Below are positions 29,472-37,590 of a stretch of 64,000 bases of DNA, in pieces. Origin of the DNA: Stenotrophomonas rhizophila (GTDB lineage: Bacteria; Pseudomonadota; Gammaproteobacteria; Xanthomonadales; Xanthomonadaceae). Position numbers and translations under genes: made by a program. Every line of letters starts with the position of its first letter. The first letter of the stretch is position 1. The notes below the pieces were generated by a model. It had not been told where the DNA came from and did not search any database. It saw nothing but the letters and a program-made list of their open reading frames with translations. The stretch lies in assembly GCF_001704155.1 (NCBI RefSeq), contig NZ_CP016294.1, positions 2,291,501 through 2,355,500 on the forward strand, written 5' to 3'.

Positions 29472-32400
29472 TCAGAACCTGTAACGAACGCCAAGCATGT
29501 AACGCGGATCCTGGTCAGCCAGCTTCACCATCATCTGCGAGGTGCGCGAACGCCAACGCACGTCCTCACCGGTCAGGTTGATGGCTTCGAGGCTGAACGA
29601 CCAGTTGTCATTGAGCGTGTAGCCCACGCTGAGATCCCACTGATCGTACTCTTCCACATAGTACGGGTTTCGGCTGGACCCCTGGTTGGCCAGAATCAGG
29701 TACTGGTCGCGCCAGTTCCAGGCCAGGCGCACCGACCAGCCGTACTTTTCGTACATCAGCATGGCATTGGCGGTATCGCTGAGCCCAGTGAGCGAGAACT
29801 GGTCGACGTTCGGGTCGCCCGCGTCGTTGTAGCCCACGTCACCGTTGACGATGGTGTAGTTGGCCAGCACGCCGAAGCCGGTGTCGCCGAAGAAGTACTG
29901 CCCGCCCAGCTCCCAGCCATGCAGCTTGGACTCGTTCTGGTTGATGGGGCGGTTGACGTTGAACTGGTACAGCGGGTCGGCCGCCGTGCCATACAGGTCG
30001 TAGGCCGCTTCGGTGGCCAGTACCTGCGCGCCGGTGCCGTCGTAGGCGCCCAGCCCGGCCGGATTGTTGCGCAACAGCGCCAACGCGGTGAACAGCGAGG
30101 TGTCATTGGCCGAGCAGGCCGCCGCGTTGGCCGGTCCCACCTGGGCAAGGCAGGCGCCACTGGTCAGGAAGCCCAGCGCCGTCTGTGCGTCCGGCCCGGA
30201 GGTCGGGTCGCGCAGGCCGTACAGGTTTTCCTGCACGATGGTGTTGCCGATGAAGTTGGCGACCTGCTTGTTCCAGTAGGTCACCGATACATAGCTGGCA
30301 TCGGCGAAGTACCACTCCAGGGCCAGGTCCAGGTTGTCCGATTCCAGGGGCTTCAGGGCCGGGTTCTGGGCGGTGCCGCTGGCCCGCGAGGACGGGTCGA
30401 TCAGCACCGAGCCGAACGGCTGCTGCGCGGTCGGGCCGGCGTACAGATTGCCGATCGGCGCACGGGCGATGCTCTTGCCGAATGAGATGCGGCCCTTCAG
30501 GTCATCCAGCAGGTCGATGCTGAAGTCCAGGTTCGGCAGGATGTAGCTGTAGCTGGTCTTCTCGGTGAAGGGCTGCTGCTCGTCGGACAACAGCACGCGG
30601 AAGTCATTGTTCGCCTGCCACTGGATCCCTTCGGGAATGGCGATGATCGAGGTGGACACCACGTCGGTGGTTTCGTAGCGGACGCCCAGGCGGGTATTGG
30701 TACGGTGGCCGCCAAGGTCACCGTCCAGCTCGATCTGCATGTACGCCGAGTTCGTCTTCTCTTCCACCCGGTTGTCGGCAGCATTCTGTGGGCTCACGCC
30801 CAGGTTGGCGCCGTAGTACTGCCCCGCCCACTGCGCCAGCCGGCCGGCGTCGCCGCGCCAGGCGCTGAAGCTGTTGATGTTGAAATCGTCGAACATGCCG
30901 ACGATGTTCACCGGCTGCAGCAGGTCCATCAGGCCGTTGGCCACATCGCCGTTGACGTTGGCCACGCCCCAGTCGCCCAGGGTGTTGTAGTTTTCCGCGG
31001 CCTGGATGCGGTGGGTGGTCTGCTTGCTGGTGTCCACGCCGAACTGGAAGCGGCCTGCGTCAAAGGCCCACTCACCGTCCACGCGGCCCTGCTTGATCTC
31101 GCTGATCTGGGTCTGCGAATTGATGCGCAGCACCTGCGAGCCGATCTCGCCCGGCACGAACCCGCCGTTGACCACGCCATTGGTCTTGGCGATGGCATCG
31201 GCGGCGGTCGGGTACCAGACCTGGGTGCCCACCGGCAGACCGTTGTTCCAGACCATTTCCTGCACGTAGGTGCCACCGCACTGCGGCCCGGTGGTGCAGT
31301 TGTTGGTGCCGGCGATACTGGAGAAGATGGAGCCGCCGCCGGTGAGCGGATCGTTCGGCCGGCTTTCGTTCTTCGAGTCGTGGCCGTCGAAGCTCAGCTT
31401 GAAGCGGTCGGTAATGTTCCAGGTGGCATTGAAGCCCAGCGAACCCAGCTTGTACTTCTGCATGCTGCGCTGCTGTTCAAGCCCAAAGTCCTTGGTGCCG
31501 GCGATTTCGCGGATGTAGATCGGCGTCGCCACCGCACCGCTGGTGTCGAAGACCACATCGGTGTAGTTGCTGTTCTGCAGCCACATGCCCTGCTCGCCGC
31601 GATTCTCTTCGATCTCGTTGGTCGAATACGTGTAGTCCAGGGTCAGGGTCACCGCATCGGTCGGGGCGAACTGCAGCACCGCCTGGCCATTGATGCGCTC
31701 GCGCTCGAAATCGGCGAAGGCATAACGCAGGTCGTTCGGGCGGCCGTACAGCGCGCCGATTGCCGGTGCGTTGGTCACGGTCGGGTTGCCGGGCATGGTC
31801 CCGGTCCACGGCTGGATGTTCCAGTAATTGTTGGTGGCCTGCACCGAGCCACCCTTTCGCTTCTGATAGCTCGCGCTGACACCCACGCCCCAGGTCTTGT
31901 CCGGGTTGGTGTAGCTGAAGATGCCGGAAAGCTCAGGGGTGATGTCGTTGTCGAACGGCTGGCTCTGGTCGGAGACGATCTTGGCCCCGGCGCTGGCCAC
32001 CGTGCCCTCATGGTCGAACGGACGCCCGGTGAGGATGTTGATGGTGGCGCCGATACCGCCGCTGGGCACGTTGGCCTGGCTGGTCTTGAAGACCTCGATG
32101 CCATTGACTGCTTCGGCCGCCAGCTGCGCGAAGTTGAACGCGCGGGTACCGCCGTCCACACCGCCGATGGCGACCTGCCCCGCCGCGCCGAACGCGTCGG
32201 CACCGGGCATCTGGCGGCCGTTGAGGGTCACCATGTTGAACTGCGGGCCAAAGCCACGCGCGGTGACCTGCGCGCCTTCACCATCACGGCGCTCGATCGA
32301 GATGCCGGTAATGCGCTGCAGGGATTCGGCGAGGTTGGTATCGGGGAACTTGCCGATGTCCTCGGCACTGATCGCGTCCACTACGCCGGCCGAGTCGCGC

Positions 32401-32609
32401 TTGATGTCCATCGCCTGGCTGAGGCTGTTGCGGATACCCGTTACCTGCACGGTGTCGAGCTGGGTCGGGGTGGACTGGGACTGCGACTGCTGCTGCGCGG
32501 CAGGTGCCGGCGTTGCGGCGTCCTGGGCGAATGCGGGATTGATGACCAGGACGCCGCCCACGAAGGTGAACATGGCCCGGGATGTAAGTTTCGCCAGCTT
32601 CCGGCTCAT
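29472..32609 (-). CDS. TonB-dependent receptor for xylan oligosaccharides
   Basis: The 1045-residue outer-membrane protein has a signal peptide ending at NPAFAQ, a Gln-rich linker, a TonB box-like LDTVQVTG, the plug (DIGKFPDTNLAESLQRITG, RGFGPQFNMVTLNGRQMPG) and a 22-strand barrel ending in the C-terminal Phe of outer-membrane proteins (LGVRYRF). No N-terminal STN signalling domain is present. It belongs to the large TonB-dependent receptors of Xanthomonas and Caulobacter carbohydrate loci. Its position next to SapC and the xyl-box marks it as the importer of xylan fragments. The ATG at 32609 has GAGGG upstream and overlaps a 16-residue leader ORF. The long upstream in-frame extension is not part of the protein. 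Confidence 0.93.
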   Translation of the reverse strand: MSRKLAKLTSRAMFTFVGGVLVINPAFAQDAATPAPAAQQQSQSQSTPTQLDTVQVTGIRNSLSQAMDIKRDSAGVVDAISAEDIGKFPDTNLAESLQRITGISIERRDGEGAQVTARGFGPQFNMVTLNGRQMPGADAFGAAGQVAIGGVDGGTRAFNFAQLAAEAVNGIEVFKTSQANVPSGGIGATINILTGRPFDHEGTVASAGAKIVSDQSQPFDNDITPELSGIFSYTNPDKTWGVGVSASYQKRKGGSVQATNNYWNIQPWTGTMPGNPTVTNAPAIGALYGRPNDLRYAFADFERERINGQAVLQFAPTDAVTLTLDYTYSTNEIEENRGEQGMWLQNSNYTDVVFDTSGAVATPIYIREIAGTKDFGLEQQRSMQKYKLGSLGFNATWNITDRFKLSFDGHDSKNESRPNDPLTGGGSIFSSIAGTNNCTTGPQCGGTYVQEMVWNNGLPVGTQVWYPTAADAIAKTNGVVNGGFVPGEIGSQVLRINSQTQISEIKQGRVDGEWAFDAGRFQFGVDTSKQTTHRIQAAENYNTLGDWGVANVNGDVANGLMDLLQPVNIVGMFDDFNINSFSAWRGDAGRLAQWAGQYYGANLGVSPQNAADNRVEEKTNSAYMQIELDGDLGGHRTNTRLGVRYETTDVVSTSIIAIPEGIQWQANNDFRVLLSDEQQPFTEKTSYSYILPNLDFSIDLLDDLKGRISFGKSIARAPIGNLYAGPTAQQPFGSVLIDPSSRASGTAQNPALKPLESDNLDLALEWYFADASYVSVTYWNKQVANFIGNTIVQENLYGLRDPTSGPDAQTALGFLTSGACLAQVGPANAAACSANDTSLFTALALLRNNPAGLGAYDGTGAQVLATEAAYDLYGTAADPLYQFNVNRPINQNESKLHGWELGGQYFFGDTGFGVLANYTIVNGDVGYNDAGDPNVDQFSLTGLSDTANAMLMYEKYGWSVRLAWNWRDQYLILANQGSSRNPYYVEEYDQWDLSVGYTLNDNWSFSLEAINLTGEDVRWRSRTSQMMVKLADQDPRYMLGVRYRF

Positions 32610-32656
32610 GCGTGAGCCCTCAGGTCTGGGGTACGACGGAAAGCACAAGCGCTCAT
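32606..32656 (-). CDS. Candidate 16-residue leader peptide coupled to the receptor gene
   Basis: An ATG at 32656 with an AGAGGGGAG ribosome site opens a short frame (MSACAFRRTPDLRAHA) whose TGA overlaps the receptor ATG as ATGA. The strong ribosome site and exact overlap suggest real translation and coupling. It contains the receptor's own ribosome site (GAGGG). No run of one amino acid is seen that would mark classical attenuation. It could be a chance frame, as it is short. Confidence 0.5.
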   Translation of the reverse strand: MSACAFRRTPDLRAHA

Positions 32657-32693
32657 GACTCTCCCCTCTGACATACGATCGAATGGATGTACC

Positions 32694-32769
32694 GCCCCTC
32701 CAAGGGGCACGCACGGGCGATGCCCGTCTTCCACACCGAACTTCGCAGTGCGTTTTCGCTGCACTGCGA
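32694..32769 (-). promoter_or_regulatory. Structured 5' leader of the receptor mRNA: three consecutive hairpins
   Basis: Three perfect stems lie between the operator and the receptor gene: 32743-32769 (TCGCAGTGC/GCACTGCGA, 9-base loop), 32713-32727 (ACGGGC/GCCCGT, 3-base loop) and 32694-32708 (GCCCCT/AGGGGC, 3-base loop). The leader is therefore at least 160 bases long if transcription starts upstream of them. It could be a post-transcriptional control region (small RNA target, protein binding or attenuation). It does not match a riboswitch class that I know. Confidence 0.5.
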
Positions 32770-32846
32770 CTCAAACTCGCTTTCAGGCTTGCCAGAACAC
32801 GCGTTTGGTATATGGGGGGTCCCCGCTGAGCCTTACCTTGGCTGAG

Positions 32847-32860
32847 TGGTAGCGCTACCA
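32847..32860. promoter_or_regulatory. Perfect xyl-box-like operator TGGTAGCGCTACCA
   Basis: This 14-base perfect palindrome lies between the divergent receptor and LacI genes, 72 bases before the TTG start of the regulator. It matches the site upstream of xylB in 13 of 14 positions and resembles the Xanthomonas xyl-box. It should be bound by one or both LacI paralogs and control the receptor operon, the regulator, or both. Confidence 0.85.
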
Positions 32861-32932
32861 TCGCGTCAGGGCGCAGACTAATCACCCGGTCACACGGTTG
32901 TCATCATGCAGCGCAGCAAAGGAAACGCTTCC

Positions 32933-33994
32933 TTGAAAAACAACCAGAAAGTGGTGCGTCGCAAAGGCAGTGCAATCACCATTGACGAAGTCGCCGCGCA
33001 CGCGGGCGTGTCGGCCATGACGGTTTCGCGCGTAATCAATGGCCATTCCAGCGTGCGCGAGGAAAACCGCGAACGGGTCATACGCAGCGTGCTTGCACTG
33101 GACTACCGGCCCAACCTGGCGGCAAGCGCCCTGGCGGCGGCGCAGCACACCTGCATCGCGCTGATCTACACCAACCCCAGCTCCAGCTACCTGCGTGAGC
33201 TGCTGGTCGGCGCGCTGCGCGGGTCTACCCGGTCCGCGGCGCAGTTGGCGATCTCCACCTGGGATGGGTTGAGCGCCACCTCACGGCGCGAGGCGGCACG
33301 GCAGCTGTGCGACAGCGTGGCCGGGGTGATTCTTCCCCCGCCGCTGTGCGAATCCAAGGCGATCGTCGACATTTTCGTCAATGCCGGCGTCCCGGTCGTC
33401 TCCATCGCATCCAGCCAGTTCAGCGACCGCGTTTCCTGCGTGCGCATCGATGACCGCCATGCAAGCCAGCAGATGGTTGCGCATCTGATCGGCCACGGGC
33501 ACACACGCATCGGCTACATCACCGGTGATCCGAACCAGACCGCCAGCGCGCAACGCTGGCAGGGATATCGGGATGCATTGGCAGAGGCCGGCATCGGGTA
33601 CGACGAGGCGCTGGTGCACCCCGGGCTCTTTACGTATCGATCCGGACTGGAGGCGGCCGAGCATCTTCTGGCCCTGCCCCACCCGCCGAGCGCCATCTTC
33701 GCCAGCAACGATGACATGGCGTCTGCGGTGGTTTCAGTGGCACATCGGCGCGGGCTGGACGTGCCGCGCGATCTTTCGGTGGTGGGCTTCGACGATACGT
33801 CAGCGTCGACCATGGTGTGGCCGGAACTGACCACGATCCACCAGCCCGTGGCGGACATGGCCGACACCGCCATCGACATCCTGCTGCGGGAGATCCGGCG
33901 CGCGCCTGCTGCGGCGCGCGCCACCGTCAACCAGGTGCTCGCGCATCAGCTGATCACGCGCGATTCCGTATCAGGGCCGGTGCAGCGCCCCTAG
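32933..33994 (+). CDS. LacI-family repressor, xylan regulon (paralog 2, XylR-like)
   Basis: The 353-residue protein has the LacI helix-turn-helix (ITIDEVAAHAGVSAMTVSRV) and ligand domain (IFASNDDMASAVVSVAHRRG, VVGFDDTSASTMVWPELTT). It is closely similar to the regulator at 19478 along its whole length. TTG at 32933 is preferred to ATG at 32906: AGGA lies eight bases before it, the ATG has no ribosome site, and the paralog's TTG aligns exactly here (MKNNQKVVRRK against MDKPKKSVRRK). It is divergent from the receptor operon and close to a perfect xyl-box, so it is the best candidate for the xylan regulator. It ends 10 bases from the convergent M23 gene. Confidence 0.9.
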   Translation: MKNNQKVVRRKGSAITIDEVAAHAGVSAMTVSRVINGHSSVREENRERVIRSVLALDYRPNLAASALAAAQHTCIALIYTNPSSSYLRELLVGALRGSTRSAAQLAISTWDGLSATSRREAARQLCDSVAGVILPPPLCESKAIVDIFVNAGVPVVSIASSQFSDRVSCVRIDDRHASQQMVAHLIGHGHTRIGYITGDPNQTASAQRWQGYRDALAEAGIGYDEALVHPGLFTYRSGLEAAEHLLALPHPPSAIFASNDDMASAVVSVAHRRGLDVPRDLSVVGFDDTSASTMVWPELTTIHQPVADMADTAIDILLREIRRAPAAARATVNQVLAHQLITRDSVSGPVQRP

Positions 33995-34003
33995 CCTCAC
34001 GCA

Positions 34004-35020
34004 CTACGGCGCGGCGGTGGCCTGGCGGATGCGCTGGCCTTTCACTGGCTCACCCAGCGCGACCGGCTTGTCATCGGCCATGTAGTTGGAGAACTGTGCG
34101 GGCAATGCGGTGGCCTTGCCGAACTCGGGTCCGGCCTGCAACTGGTAATGCAGGTGGGCTTCGGAAGAATTCCCACTATTGCCGCAGTCTGCCAGCTGCG
34201 CGCCAGTGCGCACGGCCTGCCCTTTGGTTACCCGCACACTGCCCTGGCGCAGGTGGGCCAGGACCGAAAATTCGTCGTTGCCATGATCGATGACGACGCG
34301 GTTGCCGGTGGGCTGGCTGGGATTCATCTCACCCGGCACGTTATCGGCCACGCCGTCGATCACCTCCACCACCCTGCCGTCTGCCGGAGCCAGGATGGGC
34401 TTCCCGAAGCAGAAATAATCCTCGTTGCGGCTGCCTTGCCCACGATGAGAACTGCCATCCTGCAGGACCACCAGGTCCATGGCGAAACGCTGGCCTGCAT
34501 GCGCGGCATGGTAGTTCTGTTCGACGCTGCGCCCGCCCCAGAACACGTAGAACTCGTCGGAGAATGGCAGCTGCAGCGGCGTGCGGTTCTTGTAGTCAAG
34601 GCGCTCGCTTGCCGCGGGCGGCGATGGACTGGCCTTGTGTGGGCGGATGTTGAAGCCTGCTATCTTGCGCTGTGCGTCGAATGCCCAGGTGATCTGGATG
34701 ATGGCCGGACTCTTAGCGAATCGAGCCTGGCGCACGTAGATGTCATACCCGCCATCGGTGCTGACCGTTTCGCTGACAACGTCGGTTTCCTCTCCACCCG
34801 CAGCGAGCACTTGTCCCCTGAGCGCCGTCAGGCTCTGTTTCGACTGCAATGTGGCCTGCATCTGCGGAGTCATCCGCTCCCACAGGGCATCGACATTCCC
34901 CTGGTAGAACTGCGAGGTCAAGCTGGCGCCTTCCTGGCGCGTGTCCGGGGTAGCCGCAAGGCCGCCGAATGCCAGCAGCGATAGAATCAGGGGTGCCATC
35001 AGTTTCGCGAACACTGTCAT
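34004..35020 (-). CDS. Secreted M23 metallopeptidase with DUF3887-like N-terminal domain
   Basis: The 338-residue protein has a signal peptide (APLILSLLAFGGLAA), an N-terminal DUF3887-like domain (LTSQFYQGNVDALWERMTP) and a C-terminal M23 (LytM) fold. Zinc ligands are visible as the His and Asp of YHAAHAGQRFAMDL and the HxH of SEAHLHYQLQ. M23 enzymes cleave peptidoglycan cross-links or interpeptides. The ATG at 35020 begins the signal peptide and lies one base after the stop of the winged-helix gene. It is the last of three coupled leftward genes (membrane protein, regulator, peptidase). Confidence 0.85.
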   Translation of the reverse strand: MTVFAKLMAPLILSLLAFGGLAATPDTRQEGASLTSQFYQGNVDALWERMTPQMQATLQSKQSLTALRGQVLAAGGEETDVVSETVSTDGGYDIYVRQARFAKSPAIIQITWAFDAQRKIAGFNIRPHKASPSPPAASERLDYKNRTPLQLPFSDEFYVFWGGRSVEQNYHAAHAGQRFAMDLVVLQDGSSHRGQGSRNEDYFCFGKPILAPADGRVVEVIDGVADNVPGEMNPSQPTGNRVVIDHGNDEFSVLAHLRQGSVRVTKGQAVRTGAQLADCGNSGNSSEAHLHYQLQAGPEFGKATALPAQFSNYMADDKPVALGEPVKGQRIRQATAAP

Positions 35021-35021
35021 G

Positions 35022-35357
35022 TCAGGAGTCCGTGCTGTGTGGATCGGGAATGCCTGCGACGACTGCCGCAAGCTGCTTGCGGTACTCGGCCAGCCCATGG
35101 CGTCCTGCAGGCGTCAGCTGCAGGGTGGTCAACGGGCGCTTGCCCCGGAACGATTTTTCGATGGCGACCAACCCGGCGGCTTCGAGCTTGCTCAGATGGC
35201 TGGAAAGGTTGCCCTTGCTCAGGCCGCTGAGATGTTCGACGAACGCAAATTCGGCCGATTCGGCACCGGCCAGGATCGACAGGATCAACAGGCGCGCTGG
35301 CTCGTGGATCAGGCGATCCAGCTGCAACAGGCTGCGGGGGTCGGGAAGCTGGGTCAT
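35022..35357 (-). CDS. Winged-helix transcriptional regulator (ArsR/MarR-like)
   Basis: The 111-residue protein is a small winged-helix regulator of the type annotated as transcriptional regulator beside DUF-family membrane proteins: LIHEPARLLILSILAGAE, the recognition helix LSGLSKGNLSSHLSKLEAAG and a wing KSFRGKRPLTTLQLT. No Cys pair for metal sensing is present. Its start overlaps the membrane-protein stop as ATGA, and its stop is one base from the peptidase start. Such pairs usually autoregulate their operon. The signal it senses is unknown. Confidence 0.8.
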   Translation of the reverse strand: MTQLPDPRSLLQLDRLIHEPARLLILSILAGAESAEFAFVEHLSGLSKGNLSSHLSKLEAAGLVAIEKSFRGKRPLTTLQLTPAGRHGLAEYRKQLAAVVAGIPDPHSTDS

Positions 35358-36010
35358 GGCATCGGCTTCCGCGCAGCCACGAACGCTCGCATTTCCGCCC
35401 GCAGGCGCAGGAACCGCTGGTGGTCGCGCCACCCGACCACCACCAAGGCAATGGCGGCCAGCGGAAACACCACGGTAGTAGGGCCGAACGCATAGGTCTG
35501 ACCGGTGAATGCCACCGCGGCCTGGCACAGCAGGAACACGCCCACGATGAACTCCAGCGGCGTTCGCAACCACCGCCAGACAATGAGCGGCAGAAGCGCT
35601 ACCACCATCAGGTACCCGATCGCGCGCAGGTCCCACGGCAATCTGCCCATCGGTGCCATGCGGGTCAGCACGAAGCCGACGATCAGGGCGCTAATCAGGG
35701 CGGTAAAAGCAATGAAGAGGCGTTGGAAGTTGCGCTCGGTCGCGGTGATCTGTTCCTCGACCTGGCCGAAGCGCTGGTAGTAACGATGCGCCAGCCATTG
35801 CTTGGCTGCGAGCCACAGCAATGGTACGGCGATGAGAGCTGCCCGCAGTTCGATCGTGGCCGGCAACAGGGCGCCGGCGAGGAAGGACGCCAGGCATGCA
35901 ATGCCGCCGGCGATGGCCGACAGGCCGCCCGCACTTCGTGAGTACCTCGAGTACTCGCGGGTTACGGCCTGGATACGGCTGTAGGAATCACTGACTGACG
36001 GCTGCGGCAT
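35354..36010 (-). CDS. Multi-span inner-membrane protein of the regulator/peptidase operon
   Basis: The 218-residue protein has about six predicted membrane spans in three hairpin pairs (IAGGIACLASFLAGALL, ALIAVPLLWLAAK, LFIAFTALISALIVGFVL, YLMVVALLPLIVW, FIVGVFLLCQAAVAF, TVVFPLAAIALVVVGW). The short N-terminal cytosolic part (SVSDSYSRIQAVTREYSRY) may be a regulatory segment. I know no function. The ATG at 36010 has GGAG six bases upstream. It is translationally coupled to the winged-helix regulator that follows, an arrangement common in Xanthomonadaceae, so the two probably act in one control circuit. Confidence 0.75.
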   Translation of the reverse strand: MPQPSVSDSYSRIQAVTREYSRYSRSAGGLSAIAGGIACLASFLAGALLPATIELRAALIAVPLLWLAAKQWLAHRYYQRFGQVEEQITATERNFQRLFIAFTALISALIVGFVLTRMAPMGRLPWDLRAIGYLMVVALLPLIVWRWLRTPLEFIVGVFLLCQAAVAFTGQTYAFGPTTVVFPLAAIALVVVGWRDHQRFLRLRAEMRAFVAARKPMP

Positions 36011-36077
36011 CACGTGCTCCAAGGGGTCGCCTTGGAGAAGTTTGTAGTGCAAACCGGTTTGCGTCAAGCGAATTTAC

Positions 36078-36230
36078 TGCCATCCATCATCCGGTGGCGG
36101 ACCTGGCCGACACCACCATCGACATCCCGCTGCGGGAGATCCGTCTTCGGTGCGCGCCACCGTGAACCACGTACTGCAGCAGCGGCTGGTGACGCGGGAT
36201 TCCGTATCCAACCCGTTGCCGGGGGCATAG
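36078..36230 (+). pseudogene. Relic of a third LacI-type regulator (3' end)
   Basis: The sequence from about 36078 is a clear nucleotide match to the last 170 bases of the LacI gene at 32933. CCCGTGGCGGACATGGCCG against CCGGTGGCGGACCTGGCCG is one stretch, followed by the shared GACATCCNGCTGCGGGAGATCC and GCGGGATTCCGTATC. A small deletion shifts the frame, and everything upstream is missing. It ends at a TAG at 36228-36230. It is a degraded gene remnant, showing that a tandem or third paralog once stood here. Confidence 0.75.
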
Positions 36231-36243
36231 GGCTGCGGCGCGT

Positions 36244-36717
36244 CTACGGCTTCGCCATCGGATACGAGCCCGCACAGACGTCGCCCTCCTCCGTACCGAC
36301 AATCCAGGCGTTGAGCTGTTTGATGCGGTCGCGCGTCAGTTGCTCGTACTCACCGCTCTGACACATCGGCAGCACACTTCCGTAGTCCGCCGGGTTCGGG
36401 TAGCGCGCCGCGATCTGTGCATCACGGAACACGATCCAGGCGCGCTGCGCCGCCTTGAACTTCTCGATGAATGCCTTGTCCTGGGCGTTGGCAGCCAATA
36501 CCTTCGCATAGACGCGGTTGAGCTCGGCGTCCGCAGCTTGTGCGCTGTTGCTCGCACATTGATTCAGACCCGCCTGGGACTGATTCGGGCTGTCGCAGGC
36601 CATGCCATCAGAGGTGTGTGGCAGCGCCGCCCGTTGGGCGGCACTCCTGGCAGGTACCTGCGCATGGGCCGTGGTGGCAAGGCATGCAACCACGAGAATG
36701 GCCAGCAAGCTTCTCAT
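36244..36717 (-). CDS. Secreted LprI/DUF1311-type protein
   Basis: The 157-residue protein has a signal peptide (LLAILVVACLATTAHAQ). It carries the DUF1311 (lysozyme inhibitor LprI-like) pattern: a Cys followed by GLNQCASNSAQAADAELN and then a helical KFKAAQRAWIVFRDAQ segment, with a late Cys in VLPMCQSGEYEQLTRDR and one more near the end. Members are periplasmic, and one group inhibits lysozymes, but most are uncharacterised. It follows an L,D-transpeptidase gene on the same strand, 33 bases away, which fits a cell-envelope role. Confidence 0.8.
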   Translation of the reverse strand: MRSLLAILVVACLATTAHAQVPARSAAQRAALPHTSDGMACDSPNQSQAGLNQCASNSAQAADAELNRVYAKVLAANAQDKAFIEKFKAAQRAWIVFRDAQIAARYPNPADYGSVLPMCQSGEYEQLTRDRIKQLNAWIVGTEEGDVCAGSYPMAKP

Positions 36718-36750
36718 CGGACCCGCTCCACAGGGGTTACACGGCGCCGG

Positions 36751-37479
36751 TTACTCGGGTGCGGTGCGCTGCTCGTTTCCGCGGCTCTTCACGAAATCCG
36801 GGAAGGTTTCCGCAAGCGACTGCTTGTCCGGCAGGATGTAGAACACGCCGCCCTTCTCGAACGTGGGCTGGATCACCCGAGCGTAAAAATCGGGATTGAC
36901 GTTGATGCAGCCGTGGGTGACACGGTTGTCGTCCGGCGTCGGCGTAGCGAGGCGCTCGGCGCGCTTTTCGGCGGGAACGCCAGTTGCGGTTGGATGGATC
37001 GACACCGCCGTATCGTAGTCCACCCACAGCACGCGCCCGGCATCGAGCGACGGGCCGTAACCACCAATGAAGCGGCCTGCTGGCGTGGTACGGTCACGGC
37101 CCGGAATTTCCTTCAGCGCCAGACCGGCCACGCCCGGGGCCGAATGGTCGCCGACCGCTGAGCCGAACAGGCCCGGCGCAGCACCAAGAAGTTTGCCCTT
37201 GCCATCAAATACCAGGATCTGGGCTGCGGCCTTGTCCATCACCGCGAACGGATAGCCTTCCGTGTCCCGGCTCGCCTTGATCCAGCCGGCGAGTTGAATG
37301 ACCGTGTCGGAGACGGGCTGGTCCGGCGGCAGCTGATCGTTCGACACGACCGGTTGCTCGGCGGATTCCTGGGTGGGTTCCTGCGCGGCTTGCTGGGTGC
37401 GGGCGACGGCGGGCCCGGCGAACGCCAGGGACAATGCCAGTACGCTGCACGTGGCGCGGATAGCGGGAGGGATGTGCAT
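36751..37479 (-). CDS. L,D-transpeptidase (YkuD family)
   Basis: The 242-residue protein has a signal peptide ending near GPAVA and a YkuD domain with the catalytic HGCINV motif (in NRVTHGCINVNPDFY). A middle region (AAQILVFDGKGKLLGAAPGL) is the usual start of the fold. These enzymes form 3-3 cross-links or attach lipoproteins to peptidoglycan. The neighbouring Lpp-like lipoprotein, only 111 bases away on the same strand, makes lipoprotein attachment an interesting option, though that lipoprotein lacks a C-terminal Lys. The ATG at 37479 begins a conventional signal peptide. Confidence 0.85.
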   Translation of the reverse strand: MHIPPAIRATCSVLALSLAFAGPAVARTQQAAQEPTQESAEQPVVSNDQLPPDQPVSDTVIQLAGWIKASRDTEGYPFAVMDKAAAQILVFDGKGKLLGAAPGLFGSAVGDHSAPGVAGLALKEIPGRDRTTPAGRFIGGYGPSLDAGRVLWVDYDTAVSIHPTATGVPAEKRAERLATPTPDDNRVTHGCINVNPDFYARVIQPTFEKGGVFYILPDKQSLAETFPDFVKSRGNEQRTAPE

Positions 37480-37522
37480 GGACGTGGGGATTCCTTGAAG
37501 CAACTACGGGTCAAGCAAGGAA

Positions 37523-37548
37523 ACCGGCGGCCCGCAAAGGCCACCGGT
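37523..37548 (-). terminator. Rho-independent-like terminator after the Lpp-like gene
   Basis: On the minus strand ACCGGTGGCC pairs with GGCCGCCGGT (one G-T pair) around a short loop, followed by TTTCCTTGCTT. It lies 43 bases after the stop of the small lipoprotein gene and 44 bases before the L,D-transpeptidase start, so it likely ends the abundant lipoprotein transcript. Confidence 0.6.
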
Positions 37549-37590
37549 CTCCATGTTCCAGTCGTTCGTTACAGCGTGTGCAACAAACGA

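Noticed and set aside
30705..32615. Rightward open frame opposite the TonB-dependent receptor
   Set aside because: No domain or ribosome site, and the receptor is complete on the other strand with signal peptide and terminal Phe.
32609..32885. Receptor starting further upstream at 32885
   Set aside because: The extra 92 residues precede a perfect signal peptide, cross the operator and hairpins, and have low-complexity content; the ATG at 32609 has a ribosome site.
35592..35605. AGCGCTACCA half resembling a xyl-box
   Set aside because: It lies inside a membrane-protein gene and the left half does not match, so it is probably chance.
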